DNA of 17,099 bases from Candidatus Staskawiczbacteria bacterium (GTDB taxonomy: Bacteria; Patescibacteriota; Minisyncoccia; Minisyncoccales; Staskawiczbacteraceae): contig CAIWKF010000104.1 of assembly GCA_903913175.1 (NCBI GenBank), positions 1 through 17,099 on the forward strand, given 5' to 3'. The notes beneath the pieces were generated by a model. That model ran no database searches and was not told the origin of the DNA. It saw only the letters and a program-made list of their open reading frames with translations. Shown in pieces: positions 1-6,990 of the stretch (the stretch's first letter is position 1; each line of letters starts with the position of its first letter). The position numbers were made by a program, and so were the translations under genes.

Positions 1-27
1 GTATTAAATAAATATTTTAATAAATTC

Positions 28-1215
28 ATGTTTGAAAAAAATAAAAAGTTTTTATACCCAATTGTTTTATTTGTTTTGTTTGCAGGTTTTTTTGCTAGCG
101 GTTTTTTTGTTGGAAAAATTCAGGTTGTTTGCAAGTCATGTGCCTTAGAAAATATTGATATGTCTTTATTTTGGGATTCATATAACAAATTACAGGAAAA
201 CTTTATTGACCCAGCAAAATTAGACAATCAAAAAATTGTTTATGGAGCCATAGAAGGAATGACAAAATCATTGGGTGATCCTTATACAGATTTTTTTAAT
301 CCAGAACAAGCCAAATTATTTAATTCAGATTTAGCTGGTTCATTTGAGGGCATTGGAGCAGTTATTGGCATTAAAAAAAATCAATTAACTGTAATTTCTC
401 CATTAGAAAAAAGTCCAGCAGAAAATGCAGGAATTAAGGCAGGTGATTCAATTATTAAAATTAATGGAAAAGATGCAGGTGATATGACAACTGATGAAGC
501 TGTAAATTTGATTCGTGGACCAAAAGGCACAAATGTAACTTTAACAATTTTTAGAGAAGGATTTAGCGCTACAAAGGATTTTAAAATTACTAGGGCCACA
601 ATTAAAATTGATTCTGTAAAATGGGAATTAAAAGGCACAGATGTAGCTTATATTAAAATTAATCAATTTGACCAGCCCTTGTCAGAAGACTTTAAAAAAA
701 TTGCTATAGAAATTATCAATTCTTCAGCACAAAAAATTGTTTTAGATTTAAGAAATAATCCCGGAGGATACTTGGAAACTTCTCAGGAAATTGCTGGTTG
801 GTTTATGCAAAGAGGTGAAACTGTAACTGTTGAAGATTTTGGCAAAAATAAACCACAAACCATTTATAAAACACAAGGAAATGCAAGTTTGGCCGACTAT
901 CCAATTGTTATTTTAATAAATGAAGGCTCAGCTTCAGCTTCTGAAATTTTAGCAGGAGCTTTAAGAGATAATAGAAATATTAAATTAATTGGTCAAAAAT
1001 CTTTTGGAAAAGGATCAGTTCAGCAAGTTGTAGATTTAAGTGATGGATCATTTTTAAAAATTACAATTGCCAAATGGCTTACTCCAAAAGGAAGTTCTAT
1101 ATCTGAGGTTGGTCTAAGTCCAGATATAAAAGTTGAAATGACAGATTTAGACATAGAAAGTAAAAAAGACCCACAACTGGATAAAGCCCTTGAAATTATA
1201 GCGGAAATAAAGTAA
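28..1215 (+). CDS. S41 family C-terminal processing peptidase (CtpA/Prc type)
   Basis: Serine protease of the S41 family, expected to act outside the membrane on C-terminal tails of envelope proteins. Residues about 9-31 form one hydrophobic segment, a signal anchor. A PDZ domain follows at roughly 105-180 (SFEGIGAVIG through the GPKGTNVTLTI stretch), then the protease core. The motif EGSASASE puts the probable catalytic Ser at residue 303. SFGKGSVQ puts the catalytic Lys at 328, exactly 25 residues later, the usual spacing of this family's Ser/Lys dyad. At 395 residues the length is normal for a CtpA without large C-terminal additions. The ATG at 28 directly precedes the anchor and has no Shine-Dalgarno sequence. 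rplI follows after 35 nt on the same strand, so they may be co-transcribed. Assignment to family is firm; the substrate is unknown. Confidence 0.95.
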   Translation: MFEKNKKFLYPIVLFVLFAGFFASGFFVGKIQVVCKSCALENIDMSLFWDSYNKLQENFIDPAKLDNQKIVYGAIEGMTKSLGDPYTDFFNPEQAKLFNSDLAGSFEGIGAVIGIKKNQLTVISPLEKSPAENAGIKAGDSIIKINGKDAGDMTTDEAVNLIRGPKGTNVTLTIFREGFSATKDFKITRATIKIDSVKWELKGTDVAYIKINQFDQPLSEDFKKIAIEIINSSAQKIVLDLRNNPGGYLETSQEIAGWFMQRGETVTVEDFGKNKPQTIYKTQGNASLADYPIVILINEGSASASEILAGALRDNRNIKLIGQKSFGKGSVQQVVDLSDGSFLKITIAKWLTPKGSSISEVGLSPDIKVEMTDLDIESKKDPQLDKALEIIAEIK

Positions 1216-1250
1216 GATATTATTATAAAATATAAACTAATCAAAATAAT

Positions 1251-1724
1251 ATGAAAGTAATTCTTTTAGAAAATATTGAGGATGTGGGTAAAAAATATGA
1301 AGTAAAAGAGGTAAAAACTGGGTATGCTAGAAACTTTTTAATTCCTAAAAAGTTAGCAAAATTAGCTACAAAAACAGCTTTAAAATGGCTAGATTCACAA
1401 AAAGAAGTTATTGAAAAAGAAATAGAAGAGGACTTGATAAAAGCTCAAGAAACCGCATCTAAAATTGATGGATTAGATATTTACATTATTGTAAAGGTTG
1501 GACAACACGGAGAATTATTTGAAGGAATAAATGCTCAAAAAATTTCTGAAAAATTAAAAGAATTAGGATTTAGTGTTAAAAAATCTCAAATTCAACTTTC
1601 AGAACCAATAAAAGATTTAGGAGAATTTCCAATTAAGGTAAATTTAGATCATAATTTAGAGGTAGAAATTTCTTTAACAATTTCTGCTGAGGGTAAAGCA
1701 AAAACTGAGGCGGAAGAAGAATAA
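1251..1724 (+). CDS. rplI: 50S ribosomal protein L9
   Basis: Large-subunit protein that binds 23S rRNA and helps maintain reading frame. The N-terminal domain begins MKVILLENIEDVGKKYEVKE and continues to the ARNFLIPKKLA signature that defines L9. A long charged connecting helix (about residues 42-75) and a C-terminal domain with VGQHGELFEG follow. At 157 residues it is slightly longer than usual because of an acidic tail ending in EAEEE. It sits 24 nt before pyrG and 35 nt after the S41 peptidase gene, probably as one operon. As I recall, L9 is missing from several CPR lineages (Microgenomates and relatives), so its presence mildly favours a Parcubacteria-type host. Confidence 0.97.
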   Translation: MKVILLENIEDVGKKYEVKEVKTGYARNFLIPKKLAKLATKTALKWLDSQKEVIEKEIEEDLIKAQETASKIDGLDIYIIVKVGQHGELFEGINAQKISEKLKELGFSVKKSQIQLSEPIKDLGEFPIKVNLDHNLEVEISLTISAEGKAKTEAEEE

Positions 1725-1748
1725 TTATAAATTTTAATTATAAATTAA

Positions 1749-3374
1749 ATGAAGTATATTTTTGTAGCAGGTGGTGTGATGTCTGGGGTTGGCAAAGGGG
1801 TTGCCACAGCCTCAATTGGGCGAATCCTTAAAAGTAAAGGGTTTAAGGTAACTGCTATAAAAATTGACCCATATATAAATGTAGATGCTGGAACCATGAA
1901 TCCTGTAGAGCATGGTGAGGTGTTTGTAACTGAAGATGGAGTTGAATGTGACCAAGATGTTGGAAATTACGAAAGATTTTTGGATGAAAATATTTATACA
2001 GAAAATTATTTAACAACAGGCAGAGTTTATCAGGCAGTTATAAATAGAGAAAGAAATTTAGGTTATAATGGAAAATGCGTTGAAGTTGTACCAGATATTC
2101 CAAATGAAGTTATCTCTGTTATTAATAGTGCAGGCAAAAGAAGCAAAGCAGACTTTGTTTTAATTGAAATAGGGGGAACAGTAGGAGAATACCAAAATAT
2201 GCTATTTTTAGAGGCCGCCAGAATGCTTAAAATTAGCCGTCCAAAAGATGTGCTTTTTATTTTAGTAAGTTTTTTACCAGTTCCTGCAAAACTTGGAGAA
2301 ATGAAAACCAAGCCAACCCAATATGCTGTTAGAACTTTAAATTCTGCAGGAATTCAGCCAGATATGATTTTAGCAAGATCAGTTTTGCCAATAGATGAAC
2401 CAAGGAAAAAGAAAATTTCAATATTTTGTAATGTATCTTATGAAGATATTATTTCTGCTCCAGATATTGATTCAATTTATGAAATTCCAATTAATTTTGA
2501 AAAAGAGAATATTGGTAACCGTATTTTAAAAAAGTTTGGCATGAAAAGCAAAACAAGTGATTTAAGAGATTGGCAATTATTGGTAAACAAAATAAATAAT
2601 GGTCATAAGGAAATTCAAATTGGAATTATTGGTAAATATTTTGAAACCGGACATTTTGTTTTAGCTGATTCATATATTTCAGTAATTGAGGCAGTAAAAC
2701 ATGCTGCATTTTCTCAAAATATGAAACCAGTAATTTCTTGGATTTCTTCTGAAGATTTTGAAAAAAATTCAAAATCTTTAAATGAACTTAAAAAATTTGC
2801 TGGTATAATTATTCCAGGCGGGTTTGGAAATAGGGGAATAGAAGGTAAAATTAAAGTTATTGAATACTGTAGAAAAAATAACATTCCATTTTTTGGATTA
2901 TGCCTTGGATTACAACTCTCAGTTATTGAATTCTCAAGAAATGTTTGCGGTTTAAAAGATGCTACTTCTGCAGAATTTAAACAAAATTCAAAAAATATTA
3001 TTATTGATGTTATGCCAGAGCAAAAAGTTTTGCTTAAAGAAAAAAAGTATGGCGGTACAATGCGACTTGGAGCCTATGATTGCAAACTAAAGCCAAAAAC
3101 CATTAGTGCAATGGCTTATGGGCAGGATTTAATTTCAGAAAGACATAGACACAGGTATGAAGTTAATAATAATTATAAAGAACTCTTAGAAAAAAACGGC
3201 ATGGTAATAGCAGGAACAAACCCAGAAAAAGATCTAATTGAAATTATTGAGCTTCCAAAACATCCATTTTTTGTTGCTACTCAGTTTCACCCAGAGTTTA
3301 AATCTAGACCGCTAAAACCACACCCTTTATTTAAAGAGTTTATTAAAGCTTGCGTAAAAAAAGATAATAAATAA
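1749..3374 (+). CDS. pyrG: CTP synthase
   Basis: Makes CTP from UTP, ATP and glutamine in the cytoplasm. The N-terminal synthetase domain starts with the P-loop region GGVMSGVGKGVATASIGR and continues through DPYINVDAGTMNP and HGEVFVTEDG, close to the family consensus. The C-terminal class I glutamine amidotransferase domain (from about residue 290) has the nucleophile in FFGLCLGLQ (Cys385), and QFHPEF supplies His514 and Glu516. The GGTMRLGA and RHRHRYEVN segments are also family signatures. At 541 residues the protein is full length. It is the last gene of the plus-strand run and is followed by a bidirectional hairpin terminator. The start ATG lacks a Shine-Dalgarno sequence, like its neighbours. 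Confidence 0.98.
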   Translation: MKYIFVAGGVMSGVGKGVATASIGRILKSKGFKVTAIKIDPYINVDAGTMNPVEHGEVFVTEDGVECDQDVGNYERFLDENIYTENYLTTGRVYQAVINRERNLGYNGKCVEVVPDIPNEVISVINSAGKRSKADFVLIEIGGTVGEYQNMLFLEAARMLKISRPKDVLFILVSFLPVPAKLGEMKTKPTQYAVRTLNSAGIQPDMILARSVLPIDEPRKKKISIFCNVSYEDIISAPDIDSIYEIPINFEKENIGNRILKKFGMKSKTSDLRDWQLLVNKINNGHKEIQIGIIGKYFETGHFVLADSYISVIEAVKHAAFSQNMKPVISWISSEDFEKNSKSLNELKKFAGIIIPGGFGNRGIEGKIKVIEYCRKNNIPFFGLCLGLQLSVIEFSRNVCGLKDATSAEFKQNSKNIIIDVMPEQKVLLKEKKYGGTMRLGAYDCKLKPKTISAMAYGQDLISERHRHRYEVNNNYKELLEKNGMVIAGTNPEKDLIEIIELPKHPFFVATQFHPEFKSRPLKPHPLFKEFIKACVKKDNK

Positions 3375-3384
3375 ATAATGTTAT

Positions 3385-3415
3385 AAAAAAACCGCCTTTT
3401 TTAGGCGGATTTTTT
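3385..3415. terminator. Bidirectional rho-independent terminator between pyrG and rpmA
   Basis: A 6-bp stem CCGCCT/AGGCGG (3392-3397 with 3403-3408) and a 5-base T loop are preceded by an A-run and followed by a T-run. The structure therefore reads as an intrinsic terminator on both strands, which fits the convergent genes pyrG (+) and rpmA (-). Confidence 0.9.
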
Positions 3416-3424
3416 AAAAATTTA

Positions 3425-3718
3425 TTATTTTGTTTTAACAATTTCTTCTATAATATTTACAACTTTAGCTAATCTTTGCTTGCCATTAAATAGATCTTTC
3501 TTTTTTGTAGTAAATTTAACAACACCGTTTTTCATGGCATAAACTGTATCATCAGAACCAAGCTTAACATTTTTTCCAGGAAGAAATTTTGTTCCTCTTT
3601 GTCTAATAATAATCATTCCAATTTTTGCTTTTTCTCCTGAGTTAATTTTTACACCTAGTCGTTGAGCTGCAGAATCTCTGCCAAGCCTACTAACTCCACT
3701 TGCTTTTGTTTTTGACAT
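3425..3718 (-). CDS. rpmA: 50S ribosomal protein L27
   Basis: Large-subunit ribosomal protein whose N-terminus reaches the peptidyl-transferase centre. It is recognised by SRLGRDSAAQRLGVK followed by IIIRQRGTKFLPGKNV and the YAMKNGVVKF segment. At 97 residues it is a little longer than the usual 85-90 because of a basic tail. The N-terminus is MSKTKASG in place of the commoner MAHKKAGG. It is the only long-established housekeeping gene in the left part of the window on the minus strand. It stands alone without rplU, which usually precedes it, and its promoter must lie in the repeat-rich spacer 3719-3792. Confidence 0.97.
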   Translation of the reverse strand: MSKTKASGVSRLGRDSAAQRLGVKINSGEKAKIGMIIIRQRGTKFLPGKNVKLGSDDTVYAMKNGVVKFTTKKKDLFNGKQRLAKVVNIIEEIVKTK

Positions 3719-3727
3719 ATTATCTTA

Positions 3728-3792
3728 GTCAAAAGTTTATAAGGTTATAAGGTCAAAAGACGACTTTAAAACTTTAAAACTTTAAAAACTTT
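3728..3792. repeat. Tandem short repeats in the rpmA / small-ORF divergent spacer
   Basis: The spacer holds two perfect TTATAAGG units (3737-3752), flanked by two copies of GTCAAAAG (3728-3735 and 3752-3759). Three perfect ACTTTAAA units follow (3763-3786) plus a partial fourth running into the next start codon. This is the divergent promoter region for rpmA (-) and the downstream + genes. No clean -35/-10 pair could be chosen because of the repetitive AT-rich sequence. Confidence 0.7.
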
Positions 3793-3975
3793 ATGAACCT
3801 ACTTTTTATCTTAGCAAAAATTAAAGATTTTGTCAAAGCCTATAAGGGCGATATAATACTATTTAGTATAATTTTTCTGTTAATTATTCTTTCATTTGCT
3901 GTGGGTTTTATTGTGGGTAGAAATCAAAATAAAACACCAGTTGTGGTTTCTTATTGTGCGACATATAAAATTTAA
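3793..3975 (+). CDS. Small single-pass membrane protein, function unknown
   Basis: A 60-residue protein with one strong hydrophobic segment at about residues 21-42 (IILFSIIFLLIILSFAVGFI) after a short basic, amphipathic N-terminus. It continues VGRNQNKTPVVV. I do not recognise a function, though small TM proteins of this build recur in Parcubacteria. The last residues, SYCATYKI, are encoded by one copy of the TTATTGTGCGACA motif (3951-3963), so the C-terminus has probably been rewritten by that motif. The gene ends 9 nt before uppS and is likely co-transcribed with it. Its ATG sits directly in the last partial ACTTTAAA repeat unit. Confidence 0.7.
   Translation: MNLLFILAKIKDFVKAYKGDIILFSIIFLLIILSFAVGFIVGRNQNKTPVVVSYCATYKI
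3951..3963 (+). repeat. Polar motif copy 1 (TTATTGTGCGACA)
   Basis: Exact 13-mer on the plus strand, inside the 3' end of the small membrane-protein gene, where it is read as YCAT. It is one of seven copies in the window and points toward the dif-like site. Confidence 0.85.
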
Positions 3976-3984
3976 TCAAAATTT

Positions 3985-4668
3985 ATGAATATTCCAAAAC
4001 ATATAGTTTTATTTCCAGACGGCAATAGGCGTTGGGCCAGAGCAAAGGGTTTACAAACCCTAGAAGGCCATAAAAAGGGCTACGAAAATTTAGTTGATTT
4101 TTCATTATGGTGTAAAAATAGTGGAGTAAAAACTCTTACAGCTTTTGGTTTTTCTACTGAAAACTGGAATCGAAGCCCAGAAGAAGTTGCTTACTTAATG
4201 AAGCTTTTAGAAAAAGGTTTGACAGATAATTTGCAAAAGTATGCTAAAGAGGGGATTCGTGTCAAAGTTATTGGTCAAAAGGAAAGACTGCCAAAATCTT
4301 TACAAGAAGCTGTTATGCAAACAGAAGAAATAACAAAAAATAATAAAAATTTACAATTAAATTTCGCCATAAGTTATGGCGGTAGGTGGGATATTTTGCA
4401 AGCAATTAAAAAAATTATTGCAGAAAAAATTACTGTTGAAAAAATTGATGAGCAGTTATTTGAATCTTATTTGTCTACTGCTGGCTTACCAAATCCTGAT
4501 TTAATTATTAGAGCAGGTGGTGAAATGCGTATGTCTAATTTTGTTTTATGGCAAGCTGCATATTCTGAATTATATTTTTCGCCAAAGTTTTGGCCAGATT
4601 TTACAGAAAATGATTTAAATATTGCCTTAGAGGAATTTGATAAAAGATCTAGAAGGTTTGGTAAATAA
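3985..4668 (+). CDS. uppS: Isoprenyl transferase (undecaprenyl diphosphate synthase family)
   Basis: cis-Prenyltransferase that elongates farnesyl diphosphate with isopentenyl diphosphate to give the C55 lipid carrier used by MraY and MurG, encoded elsewhere in this window. The diphosphate-binding motif near the start is PDGNRRWA with the catalytic Asp at residue 12. The family consensus is MDGNGRWA, so the Met and the second Gly are changed. Further signatures are TAFGFSTENWNR, DLIIRAGGEMRMSNF and LWQAAYSELYF. At 227 residues it is slightly shorter than the usual 240-250. It follows the small membrane-protein gene by 9 nt and ends before a strong terminator. Confidence 0.96.
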   Translation: MNIPKHIVLFPDGNRRWARAKGLQTLEGHKKGYENLVDFSLWCKNSGVKTLTAFGFSTENWNRSPEEVAYLMKLLEKGLTDNLQKYAKEGIRVKVIGQKERLPKSLQEAVMQTEEITKNNKNLQLNFAISYGGRWDILQAIKKIIAEKITVEKIDEQLFESYLSTAGLPNPDLIIRAGGEMRMSNFVLWQAAYSELYFSPKFWPDFTENDLNIALEEFDKRSRRFGK

Positions 4669-4682
4669 TTTGTAATATATTC

Positions 4683-4695
4683 ATATTGTGCGACA
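4683..4695 (+). repeat. Polar motif copy 2 (ATTGTGCGACA core)
   Basis: Shares 12 bases (TATTGTGCGACA, 4684-4695) with the 13-mer and carries A instead of T at the first position. It lies in the 3' spacer of uppS, 10 nt before the terminator hairpin, and is read on plus. Confidence 0.8.
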
Positions 4696-4705
4696 CATGT
4701 ATTTT

Positions 4706-4733
4706 AAAAAGACTCTATTTGCAGAGTCTTTTT
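4706..4733. terminator. Bidirectional rho-independent terminator after uppS
   Basis: Stem GACTCT/AGAGTC (4711-4716 with 4723-4728) with a 6-base loop, bounded by an A5 run and a T5 run. It can stop both uppS transcripts from the left and the LAGLIDADG transcripts from the right. It marks the point where gene orientation switches from + to -. Confidence 0.92.
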
Positions 4734-4737
4734 AATT

Positions 4738-5244
4738 TTAAATACTTGGAATGCTTTTTGCTAAATCTTGTGCATATTTTATCCATTTTGGCTCTCTAGA
4801 ATTTTCTTTATATTTTAATGAAGATTTTTGAAGTTCAATTAATTGTAAGAATTCATTTCTTTTCCACTTAAGCAATGATTTGCCTTTATTCTTTTGAATA
4901 ATTAATGCTGCTCTTTGCCAAAGCTCAAAGTTTTTTTTCTTTTTATCCGCTAAAGCATTTTTTCTAAAAAACGGAATAATCATAGTGCTTATTTCATCTA
5001 TTTTTTGCACAGAATATCTTGCTTGGTTTCCAGAAATATTTATCTTCCCACAACCAATAATTTCTTTAATTTTTTCTAAGGTTTTTATTTGTGTTTTGCT
5101 AGAAGTAACTATAAACTGCATTTTCCAGCGATAATAAGTTGGCGTATTAGTTCGCTCGTGCCTAGCATCTTTTCTAAATTGTAAATCAAAACACCCATCT
5201 TGGTTAACCAATGCAATAATATTAAATTTTTTATCTTCTGCCAT
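4738..5244 (-). CDS. LAGLIDADG-family protein, single-motif, divergent
   Basis: A 168-residue protein starting at the ATG at 5244 (MAEDKKFN). A longer reading from a TTG at 5262 would translate the neighbouring repeat and is less likely. It resembles the adjacent 5421-5960 protein over its whole length. Shared landmarks are GCF-x-LQFRKD, the TP-x-YY-x-WK-x-QF block, GCGKI/GCGNI and a C-terminal lysine-rich helical part. The first motif reads IIALVNQDGCF, so the acidic residue before GCF is kept while the flanking consensus is degraded. Single-motif LAGLIDADG proteins cut DNA as dimers; this copy may be weakened or recruited to another role. No intron, intein or rRNA target lies next to it. 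Its leader carries a structured repeat ending 8 nt before the start codon. Confidence 0.75.
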   Translation of the reverse strand: MAEDKKFNIIALVNQDGCFDLQFRKDARHERTNTPTYYRWKMQFIVTSSKTQIKTLEKIKEIIGCGKINISGNQARYSVQKIDEISTMIIPFFRKNALADKKKKNFELWQRAALIIQKNKGKSLLKWKRNEFLQLIELQKSSLKYKENSREPKWIKYAQDLAKSIPSI

Positions 5245-5252
5245 TATTTTTT

Positions 5253-5331
5253 CGCTCGGCAATAATTTTTTTCTGCGAGGAGAGCCTCTCTAACGGGGCA
5301 CCCTCTTCTCGAAAAAATTCATTACCTCGCT
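5253..5331 (-). repeat. Repeat family B, copy 1 (about 79 bp, hairpin-forming)
   Basis: Aligns along its length with 15955-16034. On the minus (transcript) strand it has outer arms GGTAAT...ATTGCC, then a T-run/A-run pair. A 9-position stem follows, CGAGAAGAG with CTCTCCTCG (one A-C mismatch), and a loop containing GTGCCCCGTTAGAGAGG. It ends 8 nt before the ATG of the downstream gene. It could be a mobile palindromic repeat or a structured RNA leader. Confidence 0.8.
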
Positions 5332-5366
5332 TCAAATGCTTTATTTTATTTAATTATATCAAATTT

Positions 5367-5380
5367 ATAATTGTGCGACA
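5367..5380 (+). repeat. Polar motif copy 3 (ATTGTGCGACA core)
   Basis: Contains the 11-base core at 5370-5380, preceded by ATA. It lies in the 176-nt spacer between the two LAGLIDADG genes and is read on plus, against the direction of both flanking genes. Confidence 0.8.
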
Positions 5381-5390
5381 ATAGCTATTT

Positions 5391-5403
5391 TTATTGTGCG
5401 ACA
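5391..5403 (+). repeat. Polar motif copy 4 (TTATTGTGCGACA)
   Basis: Exact 13-mer, 23 bp downstream of copy 3 in direct orientation, with the palindrome ATAGCTAT between them. It is the last plus-strand copy before the polarity flip. Confidence 0.85.
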
Positions 5404-5420
5404 TAAAATAAAACTGAAAT

Positions 5421-5960
5421 CTAGGCTGACTTTTTAGCCATGTTTATATGCTTAAATCCAATTGGGCGTTTTGATTTATATTTCTGCATTTCAGTATGTA
5501 TTTCTAATAGTCTCACTAAATCATTTTCATTCCAATTTGTTTTTTGAAAGCCATGCAAACCTTTTTGTACATTAGTTTTTAATTTTTTATTTCTTAAAAT
5601 TATTTTAATTGCTTCTGCCCACAGAATAAAGTCGAATTTTTTCTTTCCTTGCAATTGATATTTTTTAAAAAATGGTGAAATAATATTTTCTAATTCTTCA
5701 ATTTTTGATACACAATAGTGTATTTCTTTATCTAATTCGTTATAAATATTTCCACAACCAAAATAGTCTTTTATTCTTTTAAATAACTCGAGTTCGTCTT
5801 TTCTGGCACAAATAGTAAACTGCGCTTTCCACGAATAATAAACAGGTGTGCTAAGCCGCTTATGACGAATATCTTTTCTAAATTGTAGTCCAAAACAACC
5901 TTCGCCATCAACAAACCCAGAAATATATTCAGAAGATAATTTTGAACTTAAATTATTCAT
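5421..5960 (-). CDS. LAGLIDADG-family homing endonuclease-like protein
   Basis: A 179-residue protein with the motif YISGFVDGEGCFGLQFRKD near residue 12, a good single LAGLIDADG motif with the catalytic acid in GEG. The rest (WKAQFTI, YFGCGNI, KIEELENIISPFFKKY) follows the LAGLIDADG_1-type core. I place the start at the ATG at 5958-5960, because this codon overlaps the xerC stop by 8 bases and the motif falls at the usual distance. An upstream in-frame start (5996) would add 12 residues within xerC. The overlap implies one transcript and possibly coupled translation with the recombinase. It is a paralogue of the 4738-5244 protein, from tandem duplication or repeated arrival. As a free-standing endonuclease it may be selfish; its target is not visible. 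Confidence 0.82.
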   Translation of the reverse strand: MNNLSSKLSSEYISGFVDGEGCFGLQFRKDIRHKRLSTPVYYSWKAQFTICARKDELELFKRIKDYFGCGNIYNELDKEIHYCVSKIEELENIISPFFKKYQLQGKKKFDFILWAEAIKIILRNKKLKTNVQKGLHGFQKTNWNENDLVRLLEIHTEMQKYKSKRPIGFKHINMAKKSA

Positions 5961-6909
5961 TATTTTGTGTATTACCATGAAACTTTTTGTGGACATCCCT
6001 AAGTCGTTTATTCGTTACATGTGTATATATTTGAGTAGCTAAAATGCTTTTGTGACCCAAGAACTCTTGCACAATTCTAATATCAACTCCTTGATTTAAA
6101 AGATCAGTTGCAAAACTATGTCTTAATGTATGTGGTGTGGTTGTAATTGGTAAACCAACCATAATAATATATTTCTTAACAATTTTTTCTATGGCACTTG
6201 AAGTTAGACGCCGTGAAGCGGTTTTTCTGCCACGATAATTTATAAACAAGGCCTTTTCATTATCTTTGCGAATTTGTAGATATTTTGTTAGCCAATTAAT
6301 AGCGTTTTTTGAAAAATATATAGTTCTGGCGCGCCCACCCTTACCTGTAATGCCAAGCTCTAATTCACTAACTCCTGGCATCACCTTGATTTGTTCTTTA
6401 TTAAGAGAGGTTAGTTCAAAAATTCTCATACCAGTTGAAAAAAAGGTTTCTAGCATTGCGCGATCTCTTAATCCTGCCTCAGTTTTTACATTTGGCGCAT
6501 TGAAAAGTTTTTCAAGCTGATCGAGAGATAAAAACTTAACAGTTCGCTCTTTATCTGCCCTAGGAAGAGTTATTTTGTCTGGAGGCAGTGAAACTATGTC
6601 TTTAGCTAAAAAGTAGCCTAAAAGGGCTCTTAAGGCTATTAGATAGTAGTTTTGAGTGTTCTTTTTAAGTGGCTGACCTTTATTTGTAGTAAATTGCCGA
6701 GAAAGGAAAACCCTATAATCCCAAATATGTTCTGGTGTTAGTTGGTGGGGAAGTAGAGCTTCTAAATTACTAGATTTTAACCAAAATAAAAATCTATCTA
6801 AAAATCTTTTATAATTTTCTTGAGTTTTAGATGATAAACCTTTTTCTACATCAATCCAGTCTAAAAAATTATTTATATGCTTTTGTATTGGTATAATACT
6901 TTGCTCCAT
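5953..6909 (-). CDS. xerC: Tyrosine recombinase XerC/XerD-like
   Basis: Site-specific recombinase that resolves chromosome dimers at dif sites during division. The N-terminal SAM-like core-binding domain covers about residues 5-105, followed by the catalytic domain. All catalytic residues are visible: Arg162 (TGMRIFELTSL), Lys190 (ITGKGG), His260 and Arg263 (PHTLRHSFA), His286 (FLGHKS) and the nucleophile Tyr295 (QIYTHV). At 318 residues it has the Xer length rather than that of a phage integrase. The ATG at 6909 follows an AT-rich leader without a Shine-Dalgarno sequence. A well-formed promoter lies at 6991-7019 and a dif-like dyad at 6952-6979 in the leader. Only one Xer gene is present here, so XerC, XerD or a single-recombinase type (like XerH or XerS) cannot be told apart. 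Confidence 0.93.
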   Translation of the reverse strand: MEQSIIPIQKHINNFLDWIDVEKGLSSKTQENYKRFLDRFLFWLKSSNLEALLPHQLTPEHIWDYRVFLSRQFTTNKGQPLKKNTQNYYLIALRALLGYFLAKDIVSLPPDKITLPRADKERTVKFLSLDQLEKLFNAPNVKTEAGLRDRAMLETFFSTGMRIFELTSLNKEQIKVMPGVSELELGITGKGGRARTIYFSKNAINWLTKYLQIRKDNEKALFINYRGRKTASRRLTSSAIEKIVKKYIIMVGLPITTTPHTLRHSFATDLLNQGVDIRIVQEFLGHKSILATQIYTHVTNKRLRDVHKKFHGNTQNNE

Positions 6910-6951
6910 TTGATTAAATTTTGTTAAACAGTCTATTCCTAGACCTCGTAA

Positions 6952-6979
6952 ATTACTATTAACTATAATTATGCGTAAT
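6952..6979 (-). other. Candidate dif / Xer recombination site
   Basis: Read on minus, the 28 bases split into an 11-bp arm ATTACGCATAA, a 6-bp centre TTATAG and an 11-bp arm TTAATAGTAAT. The arms are inverted repeats at 8 of 11 positions, with the 6-bp spacing of Xer sites. CGCATAA is the inner part of the XerC-binding arm of enterobacterial dif as I remember it. The site lies 43 bp upstream of the xerC start, inside its predicted leader. AT-rich DNA can give such dyads by chance, and an autoregulatory operator is an alternative. Confidence 0.45.
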
Positions 6980-6990
6980 TGTATATGTCT

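Noticed and set aside
5245..5262. TTG start for the LAGLIDADG protein at 4738
   Set aside because: It begins inside repeat B; the ATG at 5244 is better placed.
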